From contig JAAZDI010000118.1 in the NCBI GenBank assembly GCA_012512295.1, positions 1 to 8,193 on the forward strand: 8,193 nt of DNA, given 5' to 3'. The notes beneath the pieces are model-generated. The model was not told the origin of the DNA, did no database searches, and worked only from the letters and a program-made list of their open reading frames with translations. Numbering within the stretch: position 1 is the stretch's first letter; every line of letters begins with the position of its first letter. This DNA is from Syntrophomonadaceae bacterium (GTDB taxonomy: Bacteria; Bacillota; Ch66; Ch109). A program made the translations under genes and the position numbers. Of this stretch, positions 1 to 6,275 are shown piece after piece.

Positions 1-311
1 ACATTAACTCCCTCACTTCGGGCTATTTCGGCCGTGGTGTCAGTACAGTTGTCAGCAATTATATAAATATCATACAATTCTTTCGGATAATTTAATTTCT
101 TGAGGCTTTCAATGTGATATTTAATCACAGCTTCTTCATTATGAGCGGCAGTAATCAAAGCAAACTTTTTCGAGGGGGTAAGATCCTTTTTTTCCTCAAT
201 TTTTTGCCAACCAAAAATGGAAACAAGATAATAATAGGCCAGGACAAGAAAGACTATTACTTCAGCGGCGTTCACTAAGGCAGTTAACACATAAAAGAGC
301 AAGCCTTCCAA
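1..311 (-). CDS. Family 2 glycosyltransferase, N-terminal part (runs off left edge)
   Basis: Partial gene; only about the first 103 residues are inside the window. The start is TTG at 311, chosen because a clear AAAGGAG ribosome binding site lies about 8 nt upstream on the minus strand. Residues about 5-35 form a hydrophobic segment (LLFYVLTALVN followed by VIVFLVLAYYYLV), probably a membrane anchor. The start of a GT-A fold follows: FALITAAHNEEAVI, then a YIIADNCTDTTAEIAR motif, which matches the nucleotide-sugar binding core of GT2 enzymes (the N-terminal strand with HNE and the D-C-T-D-T nucleotide-binding turn). The DXD and QxxRW motifs would lie beyond the edge. GT2 enzymes of this layout move a sugar from a nucleotide donor at the cytoplasmic face of the membrane; the substrate cannot be told. 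It is on the same strand as the AIM24-like gene but about 200 nt away, so it is probably transcribed separately. Confidence 0.85.
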   Translation of the reverse strand, partial: MEGLLFYVLTALVNAAEVIVFLVLAYYYLVSIFGWQKIEEKKDLTPSKKFALITAAHNEEAVIKYHIESLKKLNYPKELYDIYIIADNCTDTTAEIARSEGVN

Positions 312-418
312 CTTTAGGTCTCCTTTCCTTTTGAAGGTAGAGCAACCGTCGCTTAAGTTTGTCCTTGATTACAGCAATGATTAAGCATAGTATTTGACAG
401 TAAGATCTTTCCGATACT

Positions 419-447
419 AAAAAAGCGGAAAACAGTCCTGCTCTGTT
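419..447 (-). terminator. Weak candidate terminator after the AIM24-family gene
   Basis: Read on the minus strand, AACAG (447-443) pairs with CTGTT (435-431) around a 7-nt loop. It is followed by TTT, a short CCGC interruption and then six T (424-419). The stem is only 5 bp and the T run is displaced, so this is a weak call. The rest of the 312-512 spacer shows no other convincing signal beyond the glycosyltransferase ribosome binding site. Confidence 0.25.
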
Positions 448-512
448 ATTGATTTATTTTTGATTTAAAGGATGATTATGTAAGTTCGTTTAGGTTAGTT
501 CCATTTGAAACC

Positions 513-1244
513 TTAATCGTTAAATAAATCAGAAACAGAATTAAGCATTCCGCCGTCACTACTGCTTTTACTGGAGCCTAATAAAGGACGCAAGCGACCG
601 GCCAGTCCTGCCAAGGTTAAGGTCTGTACCCAGACTCGCCCGGGACCACGCAGGGTGGTGAGGAAAAGTCCCTCTCCCCCGAAGATAACATTCTTCACGC
701 CTTTAACCATCTGGATATCCATAGAAACAGTTGCCTCAAACATTGCCACATGCCCGGTATCGACCAGGATCGTCTCCCCCGGGGCTAATTGCTTCTCTAA
801 AACCTCACCGTCAATCTCGACAAAAGCCATTCCTTGTCCGGTTAATTTTTGCAGGATAAAACCTTCGCCGCCAAAAAAGCCAGCTCCCAGTTTGCGATTA
901 AAATGGATGCTCAATTCCACAGAAGGTTGAGCACACAAAAAGGATCCCTTTTGACAGATATATTCGGTTCCCGGTTGAACCATTATGGGTAGGATTTTCC
1001 CAGGGGCAGCAGTAACAAAGCCAATGTTTCCAGTTGATCCGGTAGCTTCATAAAAGGTAAACGTAAGGGATTCGCCCGTAATCGCCCTGGCAAACGATTT
1101 TAATAAACCGCCTTTAAAGTTAGTATCCATTTTAATGTTGCTGCTCATCCAGGCCATTGCTCCAGATTCAGTATAGATCTTTTCTCCCGGTTCAAGATCA
1201 ACGCTTAAACACTGCATAGTTGTCCCTAAGACTTGATACTTCAT
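513..1244 (-). CDS. AIM24 / TIGR00266 family protein
   Basis: A 243-residue protein of the AIM24 family (TIGR00266), a beta-rich fold named after a yeast mitochondrial protein; the bacterial members have no firmly known biochemical role. Seen in the sequence: the typical opening with EPGEKIYTESGAMAWMSSNI (about 18-37), glycine-rich repeats GGEGFILQKLTGQG (125-138) and GGEGLFLTTLRGPG (189-202), and a Ser/Gly/Asp-rich tail. There is no signal peptide and no membrane segment, so it is probably cytoplasmic. Length is usual for the family. The ATG at 1244 has only a modest AGGG ribosome binding site about 7 nt upstream. Its first 47 nt overlap a short open frame on the same strand in another frame. 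A facing extended -10 promoter about 400 nt upstream could drive it. The family call is firm; the function is not. Confidence 0.9.
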   Translation of the reverse strand: MKYQVLGTTMQCLSVDLEPGEKIYTESGAMAWMSSNIKMDTNFKGGLLKSFARAITGESLTFTFYEATGSTGNIGFVTAAPGKILPIMVQPGTEYICQKGSFLCAQPSVELSIHFNRKLGAGFFGGEGFILQKLTGQGMAFVEIDGEVLEKQLAPGETILVDTGHVAMFEATVSMDIQMVKGVKNVIFGGEGLFLTTLRGPGRVWVQTLTLAGLAGRLRPLLGSSKSSSDGGMLNSVSDLFND

Positions 1245-1422
1245 AAATATCCCTGGTTTCTAAAACACGACGTAATACTGCCCAGGAAACCAGGTCCGCT
1301 CCACCTTTCTTTTTGATCTTTGAGGTTATGGCTTTCTTGATGGCACACCACTGTTGCCAGTTGTTCAAATATTGAAAACCGGCTTGTTTTTTCTCGTTAA
1401 TCTAAATCGGTGCTTTAGTCAT
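1198..1422 (-). pseudogene. Short open frame with in-frame TAG, overlapping the AIM24-family start
   Basis: On the minus strand an ATG at 1422 sits 9 nt after GGAG (1435-1432), an ideal spacing. The frame reads MTKAPI, meets TAG at 1404-1402, then stays open for 67 codons to TGA at 1200-1198, inside the AIM24-family gene but in a different frame. The downstream part is Lys-rich with three Trp (LNNWQQWCAIKK, then GGADLVSWAVLRRVLE) and reads like protein, but I recognise no family. Possible explanations: a small gene killed by a nonsense mutation, a six-codon leader peptide with a chance open frame behind it, or plain chance. An open run of 67 codons alone is not strong proof of coding. Confidence 0.25.
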
Positions 1423-1464
1423 TAAAACGTTCTCCAAAGTATAACGTAATGACTTGCTAAAAAG

Positions 1465-1491
1465 TAATTAAGAATAAGAATTGGCCGATAA
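1465..1491 (+). promoter_or_regulatory. Sigma-28 (SigD/FliA)-type promoter for the cheW transcript
   Basis: TAAT (1465-1468), a 15-nt spacer, then GCCGATAA (1484-1491). The family consensus is TAAA-N15-GCCGATAA (CCGATAT in Bacillus subtilis SigD), so the -10 box matches fully, the spacing is exact and the -35 differs at one base. Sigma-28 drives late flagellar and chemotaxis genes, and the next sizeable gene downstream is cheW, which supports the call. Expected transcript start is near 1498. The promoter is unusually far from cheW (about 430 nt). Confidence 0.65.
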
Positions 1492-1641
1492 GATTATTTA
1501 GTTATTGCGTAGCGAATCGGTTAGCGAGTATATAATACGTTTATTGTTGTTTGGGTTATTTTCATTGGTGGTTGTGCCTACGGGTATAGGCGGTTTGTAA
1601 GTTTTTGTTATTTAGTTAAAAATTTTCGCGTGTCAATTTTG

Positions 1642-1670
1642 ATTATACCAGATTAATACGTCATTGACAT
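1642..1670 (-). promoter_or_regulatory. Extended -10 sigma-A-type promoter facing left
   Basis: On the minus strand ATGTCA (1670-1665, four of six to TTGACA) is followed by a 17-nt spacer ending in TGG and a perfect TATAAT (1647-1642), giving an extended -10 TGnTATAAT. Its transcript would start near 1635 and run through the short open frame at 1422 into the AIM24-family gene. It faces the sigma-28-type promoter. Confidence 0.5.
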
Positions 1671-1785
1671 CTAATTTTTTAAGGTGGAAGAACTGCTGGG
1701 ACTAATTAACAATGACTGGTAACATTATAACACAGGAATTGATTCAATAGAACAAATAACCGGTCAAAATAAGGAGAATAAAAAA

Positions 1786-1929
1786 ATGGTTTTCGACAAA
1801 AGCAGGAAAAAATTTCTACACGTAGAATGTACTATCTTAGGTATGTTTAAACACTACGTCGGTTTCTTTGCCTTTATGAGAGTGCTGCCTAGCGGTACTG
1901 ACGGCTATTTTAGAAATGAGGTGTTATGA
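1786..1929 (+). CDS. Possible 47-residue small protein coupled to cheW
   Basis: The ATG at 1786 lies 9 nt after AAGGAG (1771-1776), a near-ideal ribosome binding site. The frame stays open for 47 codons and stops with TGA at 1927-1929, directly abutting the cheW ATG at 1930, so the two could be translationally coupled. The product begins MVFDKSRKKFLHVE, has a mildly hydrophobic, aromatic-rich centre (ILGMFKHYVGFFAFMRV) and ends NEVL. I recognise no family. The ribosome binding site and the exact abutment favour a real small gene or leader peptide. Against this, the same bases can form three helices, so it may instead be structured leader RNA with a chance open frame. Confidence 0.4.
   Translation: MVFDKSRKKFLHVECTILGMFKHYVGFFAFMRVLPSGTDGYFRNEVL
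1812..1917 (+). promoter_or_regulatory. Possible folded leader RNA next to the cheW ribosome binding site
   Basis: Three helices can be drawn. A closing stem ATTTCTA/TAGAAAT (1812-1818/1911-1917, 7 bp) encloses ACGTAG/CTACGT (1820-1825/1854-1859, 6 bp) and an 8-bp hairpin AGTGCTGC/GCGGTACT (1881-1888/1892-1899, two G-U pairs, 3-nt loop). The closing stem ends exactly where the cheW ribosome binding site (GAGGTG, 1918-1923) begins, as expected if folding controlled translation. No known riboswitch core, such as that of the c-di-GMP class, was recognised. Helices this short can arise by chance. Confidence 0.25.
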
Positions 1930-2400
1930 ATGAGTACAAACGAAATTCAACTAGTCGTTTTCACTTTGATGAATGGTAGCAATCGCAGCGAATACGGAGT
2001 GCCGATAACCCAGGTCCAGGAAATTATTAGATATACTCAGCCGACAAGACTGCCTAAGTCGCCAGGTTTTATGGAAGGGGTTATTAATCTTCGGGGTAAG
2101 GTTATTTCAGTGATTGACCTTAAGAAACGATTTGATATGGAAGTGGAAGACTATACTGATAATACGAGAATTATTGTGATAGATATTAATGGATATACGT
2201 TGGGAATTATTGTTGATGAGGTAAATGAGGTGCTACGTCTTTCATTAAATGACATTGAACCGCCGCCTACCGTAATTGGCGGAATAACGGCGGAATATCT
2301 GCGGGGTGTCGGTAAACTAGGCGACCGCCTCCTGGTCCTTCTTGATCTACAGAAAATCTTAACTGAACAGGAGACCAGGCAACTGGATAACGTGGTCTGA
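1930..2400 (+). CDS. cheW: CheW chemotaxis coupling protein
   Basis: A 156-residue single-domain CheW. CheW is a cytoplasmic adaptor that links the histidine kinase CheA to membrane chemoreceptors in the signalling array. Seen: the first SH3-like subdomain with YGVPITQVQEII (22-33), the hallmark GVINLRGKVISVIDL (50-64), then TRIIVIDINGYTLGIIVDEV in the second subdomain and YLRGVGKLGDRLLVLLDL near the end. Length is normal for a lone CheW, with no receiver or kinase domain fused. Start ATG at 1930 is supported by GAGGTG (1918-1923) 6 nt upstream and abuts the stop of a possible 47-residue ORF. No cheA, cheB, cheR or receptor gene is in the window, so it stands alone here; the upstream sigma-28-type promoter ties it to the motility regulon. 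Confidence 0.95.
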   Translation: MSTNEIQLVVFTLMNGSNRSEYGVPITQVQEIIRYTQPTRLPKSPGFMEGVINLRGKVISVIDLKKRFDMEVEDYTDNTRIIVIDINGYTLGIIVDEVNEVLRLSLNDIEPPPTVIGGITAEYLRGVGKLGDRLLVLLDLQKILTEQETRQLDNVV

Positions 2401-2458
2401 CCGGGATAAATTGATAATATATTATTATTGTGCTAGTTATTGTGATTAGGCTAATCTG

Positions 2459-2493
2459 GCGGGACCGTGATTATCGGTCGCGCTCGTTGTTTT
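2459..2493 (+). terminator. Candidate Rho-independent terminator after cheW
   Basis: GACCG (2463-2467) pairs with CGGTC (2475-2479) around a 7-nt loop. Beyond a single G-G mismatch the stem extends by GCG (2459-2461) with CGC (2481-2483). TCGTTGTTTT follows, a modest T tract. A second small hairpin CTCGTC/GACGGG (2514-2519/2523-2528, loop TAT) precedes two T6 runs (about 2536-2550) and could act together with it. Either would separate cheW from the acpS operon. No strong promoter is visible in 2401-2596; the best is a CATAAT box at 2569-2574 without a good -35. Confidence 0.45.
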
Positions 2494-2596
2494 ACTGGTA
2501 GAAAATACCCATTCTCGTCTATGACGGGCAGCAGGTTTTTTCTGTTTTTTGGAGAAATCAATAAGGGGCATAATAGCTTCAAAGAGGTATCAAGCG

Positions 2597-2995
2597 ATGG
2601 TTATGGGAATAGGGATCGATATCATCGAAATTGAACGGGTGGAAAAGGCCCTAGCCAGAACGGCGCGGTTTCAGCAACGTCTTTTCACTAGCAAAGAGAT
2701 TAGCGAATGCCTGAGCAAACCGGTACCGGCTGCCTCATTTGCGGCCAGGTTTGCCGCCAAAGAGGCGGTCTTTAAAGCGCTGGGATCTGGTTGTGAGCTT
2801 GGTTGGTCATCAGTTGAAGTTGTTTCCGGTTCGGCCGGAGGACCGGAAATACACTTAACCGGTCAGGCGGCGCAAAAGGCAGTTGAAATCGGAGTGCAAG
2901 AAATAAAGGTCAGTCTTACCCATAGCCGGCAGTATGCAGCAGCAGTAGCGATAGCCATGGGAATTAGTCAGTCGCCAGTGGGGGTGGGGGGATGA
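2597..2995 (+). CDS. acpS: Holo-[acyl-carrier-protein] synthase
   Basis: AcpS moves the 4'-phosphopantetheine arm from coenzyme A to a serine of acyl carrier protein, activating it for fatty-acid synthesis; it works as a trimer in the cytoplasm with Mg2+. Seen: GIGIDIIEIERV at the start with the metal-binding Asp8, FAARFAAKEAVFKALG (48-63) with the conserved Glu56, and SLTHSRQYAAAVA near the C-terminus. I chose ATG 2597 because AGAGG (2583-2587) lies 9 nt upstream and the family starts right before GIDI; a longer version from TTG 2549 would add 16 residues unrelated to the family. This gives 132 residues, within the normal range. The last codons are G-rich and overlap nnr by 4 nt (ATGA), the first link of the operon. 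The G-run before the stop forms a possible -1 slippery site. Confidence 0.95.
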   Translation: MVMGIGIDIIEIERVEKALARTARFQQRLFTSKEISECLSKPVPAASFAARFAAKEAVFKALGSGCELGWSSVEVVSGSAGGPEIHLTGQAAQKAVEIGVQEIKVSLTHSRQYAAAVAIAMGISQSPVGVGG

Positions 2996-4611
2996 GACTG
3001 GTAACCGCTGAGGAGATGCGAGTGATTGATGGCTTAGCCTCTTCGGAGTATCAGATACCGGGGCTTCTCCTCATGGAAAACGCTGGTATTCAGGTAACCC
3101 GGGTCATTACGCAATACCTGGACAATAGGTTAATAGGCCGTAAGGTTCTAATTTTGGCGGGTAAGGGGAATAATGGAGGAGATGGACTGGTCGTCGCTCG
3201 GCACCTGGCTAATGCCGGAGCAGAAGTTATAGTCATGTTATTGGCCCGCGCTGAAGAAATAAAGGGAGATGCTCGGGTTAATTTGGATATTTTACGCCAT
3301 TTGCCGGTTCCGATTATCCCTTTGCTGGATGATAAAGATCTGAATGCGCTGCGGGTGGCTATTTTATCTACAGATTTAATAGTTGGCGCGATCTACGGGA
3401 CTGGTTTTAAAGGTTCGGTCCCACCACTGATCGCCAAGGTTATTCGTTCGATCAATAATCAAGGCCGACCGGTCATCGCCGTAGATGTCCCTTCTGGTTT
3501 GGAAGCCGACACTGGGCGAGTATCTGGTGAAGCGATTCGAGCTATTTGTACAGTGACTTTAGGTTTACCTAAAGTAGGCCTGGTCATCGAACCCGGGACC
3601 GAATATGTCGGGGAGTTGAGAGTGGTGGACATTTCAATCCCGCCGGGACTGATTGAAGCGCAAAACCTTTCCCGCACTTTGCTGGATCGCCAGTGGTGCG
3701 TGCAGAGAATCGGGAAACGTCAAGCTGCTGGACACAAAGGTGATTACGGACATGTTTTGGTCCTGGGGGGATCAGAAGGCCTCACCGGGGCGATCGTTTT
3801 AGCCGGCGAGGCGGCTCTGCGCAGCGGAGCCGGTCTAGTGACGGTGGGAGTTCCCGCATCTCTGAACCCCATTATTGAGACCAAACTGACTGAGGTAATG
3901 AGCCAGCCTTTACCAGAGACAGCGGCCCGGACCTTGGCACCGGATAGTTTATTGGCTCTGGAAAGTTTGTTTCAGCGGGTATCGGTGGTGGCCGTTGGTC
4001 CGGGAATGTCTCGTTATCCTGAGGCCAGAGAGTTAATTCAAGAACTGTTAAAAATGGTTTCCGTACCGATTGTCATTGATGCTGATGGGTTGAATGCAGT
4101 GGCTGAGGATATTTCCATATTAAAGGAGGCGCAAAATCGACTGGTTTTGACTCCTCACCCGGGAGAAATGTCCCGGCTGTTGGGAGTAACAATAGAAGAA
4201 ATTCAGAAAAACCGGCTTGAGGTAGCTCAAAAGGCAGCTATTGAATGGAAAGCGGTTGTGGTTTTAAAGGGATATAGAACCGTAGTTGCGACACCGGAAG
4301 GTCAAGTTTTTATTAATCCGACCGGTAACCCGGGCATGGCGACCGGCGGCACCGGTGATGTGCTAACCGGGATTATTGCCGGGTTTATTGCTCAGGGACT
4401 ATCAATTGTGGAAGCAGCCGGACTCGGGGTTTACCTCCATGGGGCGACTGGTGACCGAGTCTGCCAGCAAACCGGGGTACGCGGGTTGATTGCTGGTGAC
4501 TTGATCAAACAACTGCCGGCGGTTTTAAGGGAATGGGAAGAGGAAGCAGAAAAATTACCAGTTTCGGGCAATCCAGGGTTGAAAGTAATTGGTGGCAGAC
4601 TAAAACGTTAA
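2992..4611 (+). CDS. nnr: Bifunctional NAD(P)H-hydrate epimerase / ADP-dependent dehydratase
   Basis: Repairs NADH and NADPH damaged by hydration: the N-terminal domain interconverts R and S hydrates, and the C-terminal domain dehydrates the S form using ADP. Seen: N-terminal YjeF domain (about 1-220) with LLMENAG (26-32), GKGNNGGDG (57-65), IYGTGFKG (134-141) and AVDVPSG (163-169). The C-terminal ribokinase-like domain (about 245-525) has KGDYGH (249-254), DADGLN (363-368), TPHPGE (387-392) and GNPGMATGGTGD (445-456), whose Asp456 is the expected catalytic base. Length (539) is usual for the fused enzyme. Odd: the usual VDA(L/I)(F/Y)GTG motif of the epimerase reads VGAIYGTG, with Gly132 where Asp is expected. 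The ATG overlaps the acpS stop, implying translational coupling. The dehydratase half looks intact. Confidence 0.95.
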   Translation: MRLVTAEEMRVIDGLASSEYQIPGLLLMENAGIQVTRVITQYLDNRLIGRKVLILAGKGNNGGDGLVVARHLANAGAEVIVMLLARAEEIKGDARVNLDILRHLPVPIIPLLDDKDLNALRVAILSTDLIVGAIYGTGFKGSVPPLIAKVIRSINNQGRPVIAVDVPSGLEADTGRVSGEAIRAICTVTLGLPKVGLVIEPGTEYVGELRVVDISIPPGLIEAQNLSRTLLDRQWCVQRIGKRQAAGHKGDYGHVLVLGGSEGLTGAIVLAGEAALRSGAGLVTVGVPASLNPIIETKLTEVMSQPLPETAARTLAPDSLLALESLFQRVSVVAVGPGMSRYPEARELIQELLKMVSVPIVIDADGLNAVAEDISILKEAQNRLVLTPHPGEMSRLLGVTIEEIQKNRLEVAQKAAIEWKAVVVLKGYRTVVATPEGQVFINPTGNPGMATGGTGDVLTGIIAGFIAQGLSIVEAAGLGVYLHGATGDRVCQQTGVRGLIAGDLIKQLPAVLREWEEEAEKLPVSGNPGLKVIGGRLKR

Positions 4612-4660
4612 TCAGCTTGGTGTCATTGGCCTGAACATAACCAAGAGGAGATGGGTATAC

Positions 4661-5110
4661 TTGCTTGCAAGAGATATTATGACTCGCCAGGTGGTTACGG
4701 TTTCCCCGAATATGACCGTGCCTGAAGTGGCTAAGGTCTTGTTGGAAAACCGAATTAGCGGGGTACCAGTAGTTTCCGAAGATAATGAAGTGATCGGAAT
4801 TGTTACTGAGGGAGATTTAATAACCAAGGAAATCAGTTTAAAAACCCCGCCAGTGTTATCTCTGCTGGGTGGTTTTATTTATTTGGAAAACCCTAATCGT
4901 TTTGAGGAGGAATTAAGAAAGGTCACCGCGGTTCAGGTGGAAGACCTGATGACCCGGGAGGTCATCAGTGTTCAAGAAGACACGCCGGTAAGTGAAATTG
5001 CCACTTTGATGGTCAAAAAGAAAATAAATCGAGTACCGGTGCTCAGACATAAAAAACTGGTTGGCATCATTACACGAGCGGATATTGTACGCTCACTTTT
5101 AGAAAGGTGA
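4661..5110 (+). CDS. Paired CBS-domain protein
   Basis: A 149-residue protein made of two CBS domains and nothing else. CBS pairs bind adenine nucleotides (AMP, ATP, SAM and relatives) and usually act as sensors or regulators; the ligand and target here are unknown. Seen: CBS1 about residues 4-57 (RDIMTRQVVTVSP, GVPVV, GIVTEGDLI) and CBS2 about 93-148 (VEDLMTREVISVQ, RVPVL, GIITRADIV). They are joined by a linker carrying LSLLGGFIYLENP, a feature often seen in this bacterial subgroup. Start is TTG 4661, 10 nt after AAGAGGAG (4643-4650). The nearer ATG at 4651 is in another frame and touches the ribosome binding site. It lies 49 nt after nnr with no terminator between, and its stop overlaps the alr ribosome binding site, so it is an operon member. 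Confidence 0.9.
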   Translation: MLARDIMTRQVVTVSPNMTVPEVAKVLLENRISGVPVVSEDNEVIGIVTEGDLITKEISLKTPPVLSLLGGFIYLENPNRFEEELRKVTAVQVEDLMTREVISVQEDTPVSEIATLMVKKKINRVPVLRHKKLVGIITRADIVRSLLER

Positions 5111-5116
5111 TAGATA

Positions 5117-6241
5117 ATGCGAAGGGTGGCCTGGACCGAAATTGATCTGGGGGCTATCGCTCATAACGTCCAGGAACTACGTCGGCTAGTTCAACCAAAA
5201 GCCAGTTTTATGGCCGTAGTCAAAGCCAATGCCTATGGTCACGGGGCCGTGGAGATCAGCCAAACGGCTCTGGCTAACGGGGCTAATTGGCTTGGCGTTG
5301 CTCTGCTTGATGAAGCTTTAGTCCTGAGAAAGAGTGGCATAACTGCTCCAATCTTAATTCTGGGTTACGTTCCAGAGGAACAGGCGGAAGCGATCGTTGA
5401 ATCGAATATTCGGCAGACTGTTTTTAGTTTCCCCTTAGCTCAAGCTTTGTCTCAAGCGGCGCAGCGGTTGGGCAAACCGGCCCGAATTCATTTAAAAATT
5501 GATACGGGCATGGGACGTATAGGTTTCAGGATAGGAGAGGAATCTATAAGAGAGATTCTGCGCATTCGAGATTTGCCAGGGCTGGAGATTGAGGGTATTT
5601 TTTCCCATTTTTCGACGGCTGACGCAAGTGATAAAGAATATGCTCATGAACAACTCACTCGGTTTAATCGAGTGGTAAAGCAATTAGAGGCGGAAGGTTT
5701 AATAATTCCGATTCATCATATCGCTAATAGTGCCGCAGTGATTGATATGCCGGAAAGCCATTTGGACCTGGTGCGGCCTGGGATCTCGATTTATGGTCTT
5801 TATCCTTCAGACGAGGTAAAGAAGGATCGGGTTGCTTTGCGGCCTGCCTTGTCACTTAAGGCCCGAATAACCCAGGTCAAAGAGGTCTCGGGGGGAACCG
5901 CGATTAGTTATGGTCGAACCTACATTACCTCCGGACCTACCCGAATTGCCAGTTTGGCTTTGGGTTACGCTGACGGTTATCCTCGTGTTTTATCGAATCG
6001 AGGAGAGGTTCTGGTTCACGGTCAGCGAGCTCCGGTTGTCGGAACAATAACGATGGATCAGTTTATGGTGGATGTTGGTCATATTCCCGGGGTTCAGGTT
6101 GGTGATGAAGTAGTTATCCTGGGGCGACAGGGTAATCAGACTATTACCGCTGAGGAGATTGGGGAAAAGACCGGAACCATTAATTATGAGATTGTCACCC
6201 GGATTGGGTTGAGACTGCCAAAAGTATTTTTGCGGCCATAA
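5117..6241 (+). CDS. alr: Alanine racemase
   Basis: A PLP enzyme that interconverts L- and D-alanine, supplying D-alanine for peptidoglycan. The cytoplasmic enzyme is a homodimer. Seen: N-terminal TIM barrel with AVVKANAYGHGA, Lys36 being the PLP lysine; LKIDTGMGRIGF, with Lys127 at the usual carbamylated-lysine position; and the C-terminal beta domain with AISYGRTY carrying the second catalytic base Tyr265, then GTITMDQFMVDV (Met313-Asp314). All key residues are present and the length (374) is normal, so it should be active. Start ATG 5117 has AAAGGTG (5103-5109) about 7 nt upstream, overlapping the CBS gene stop. Placement just before ndoAI-ndoA matches the order known in Bacillus subtilis and other Firmicutes. 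Confidence 0.97.
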   Translation: MRRVAWTEIDLGAIAHNVQELRRLVQPKASFMAVVKANAYGHGAVEISQTALANGANWLGVALLDEALVLRKSGITAPILILGYVPEEQAEAIVESNIRQTVFSFPLAQALSQAAQRLGKPARIHLKIDTGMGRIGFRIGEESIREILRIRDLPGLEIEGIFSHFSTADASDKEYAHEQLTRFNRVVKQLEAEGLIIPIHHIANSAAVIDMPESHLDLVRPGISIYGLYPSDEVKKDRVALRPALSLKARITQVKEVSGGTAISYGRTYITSGPTRIASLALGYADGYPRVLSNRGEVLVHGQRAPVVGTITMDQFMVDVGHIPGVQVGDEVVILGRQGNQTITAEEIGEKTGTINYEIVTRIGLRLPKVFLRP

Positions 6242-6275
6242 TATCCTTAGACTATTATCTTGGGAGGTGCCTCTT

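Larger units (their letters stand above)
1423..1785. other. Gene-poor regulatory spacer between the minus-strand genes and cheW
   Basis: An AT-rich stretch with no supportable gene on either strand. It contains a sigma-28-like promoter facing right and an extended -10 promoter facing left (both listed separately). A second minus-strand TGTTATAAT box lies at 1732-1724 with a poor -35. A small hairpin, GCCTA/TAGGC (1576-1580/1587-1591), is followed by loosely spaced T residues. If the right-facing promoter is used, the message carries a leader of roughly 290 nt before the ORF at 1786. Nothing in it matched a known riboswitch by eye. Confidence 0.6.

Noticed and set aside
655..930. 91-codon open frame on the plus strand
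   Set aside because: Lies wholly opposite the AIM24-family gene, has no ribosome binding site and no family features; it is a shadow.
1531..1536. Perfect TATAAT on the plus strand
   Set aside because: The only -35-like hexamer (TTGCGT) is 20 nt away and there is no TG extension, so it is weaker than the sigma-28-type box nearby.
1576..1610. Hairpin GCCTA/TAGGC followed by T-rich sequence
   Set aside because: The stem is only 5 bp and the T run starts about 9 nt later with purines between; not convincing as a terminator.
1664..1669. Perfect TTGACA on the plus strand
   Set aside because: No acceptable -10 box 16-18 nt downstream; the same bases serve the minus-strand -35.
1800..1929. c-di-GMP riboswitch before cheW
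   Set aside because: A motility gene made this worth testing, but the conserved GEMM core elements are not present.
2549..2596. Upstream TTG start extending acpS by 16 residues
   Set aside because: The added residues are not part of the AcpS fold, no ribosome binding site precedes it, and ATG 2597 has a well-spaced AGAGG.
4651..4725. ATG right after AAGAGGAG giving a 24-residue peptide
   Set aside because: The ATG touches the ribosome binding site with no spacer and is out of frame with the CBS protein; TTG 4661 fits better.
6267..6269. GTG as start of the antitoxin
   Set aside because: It is the 3' part of the GGGAGGTG ribosome binding site for TTG 6276.
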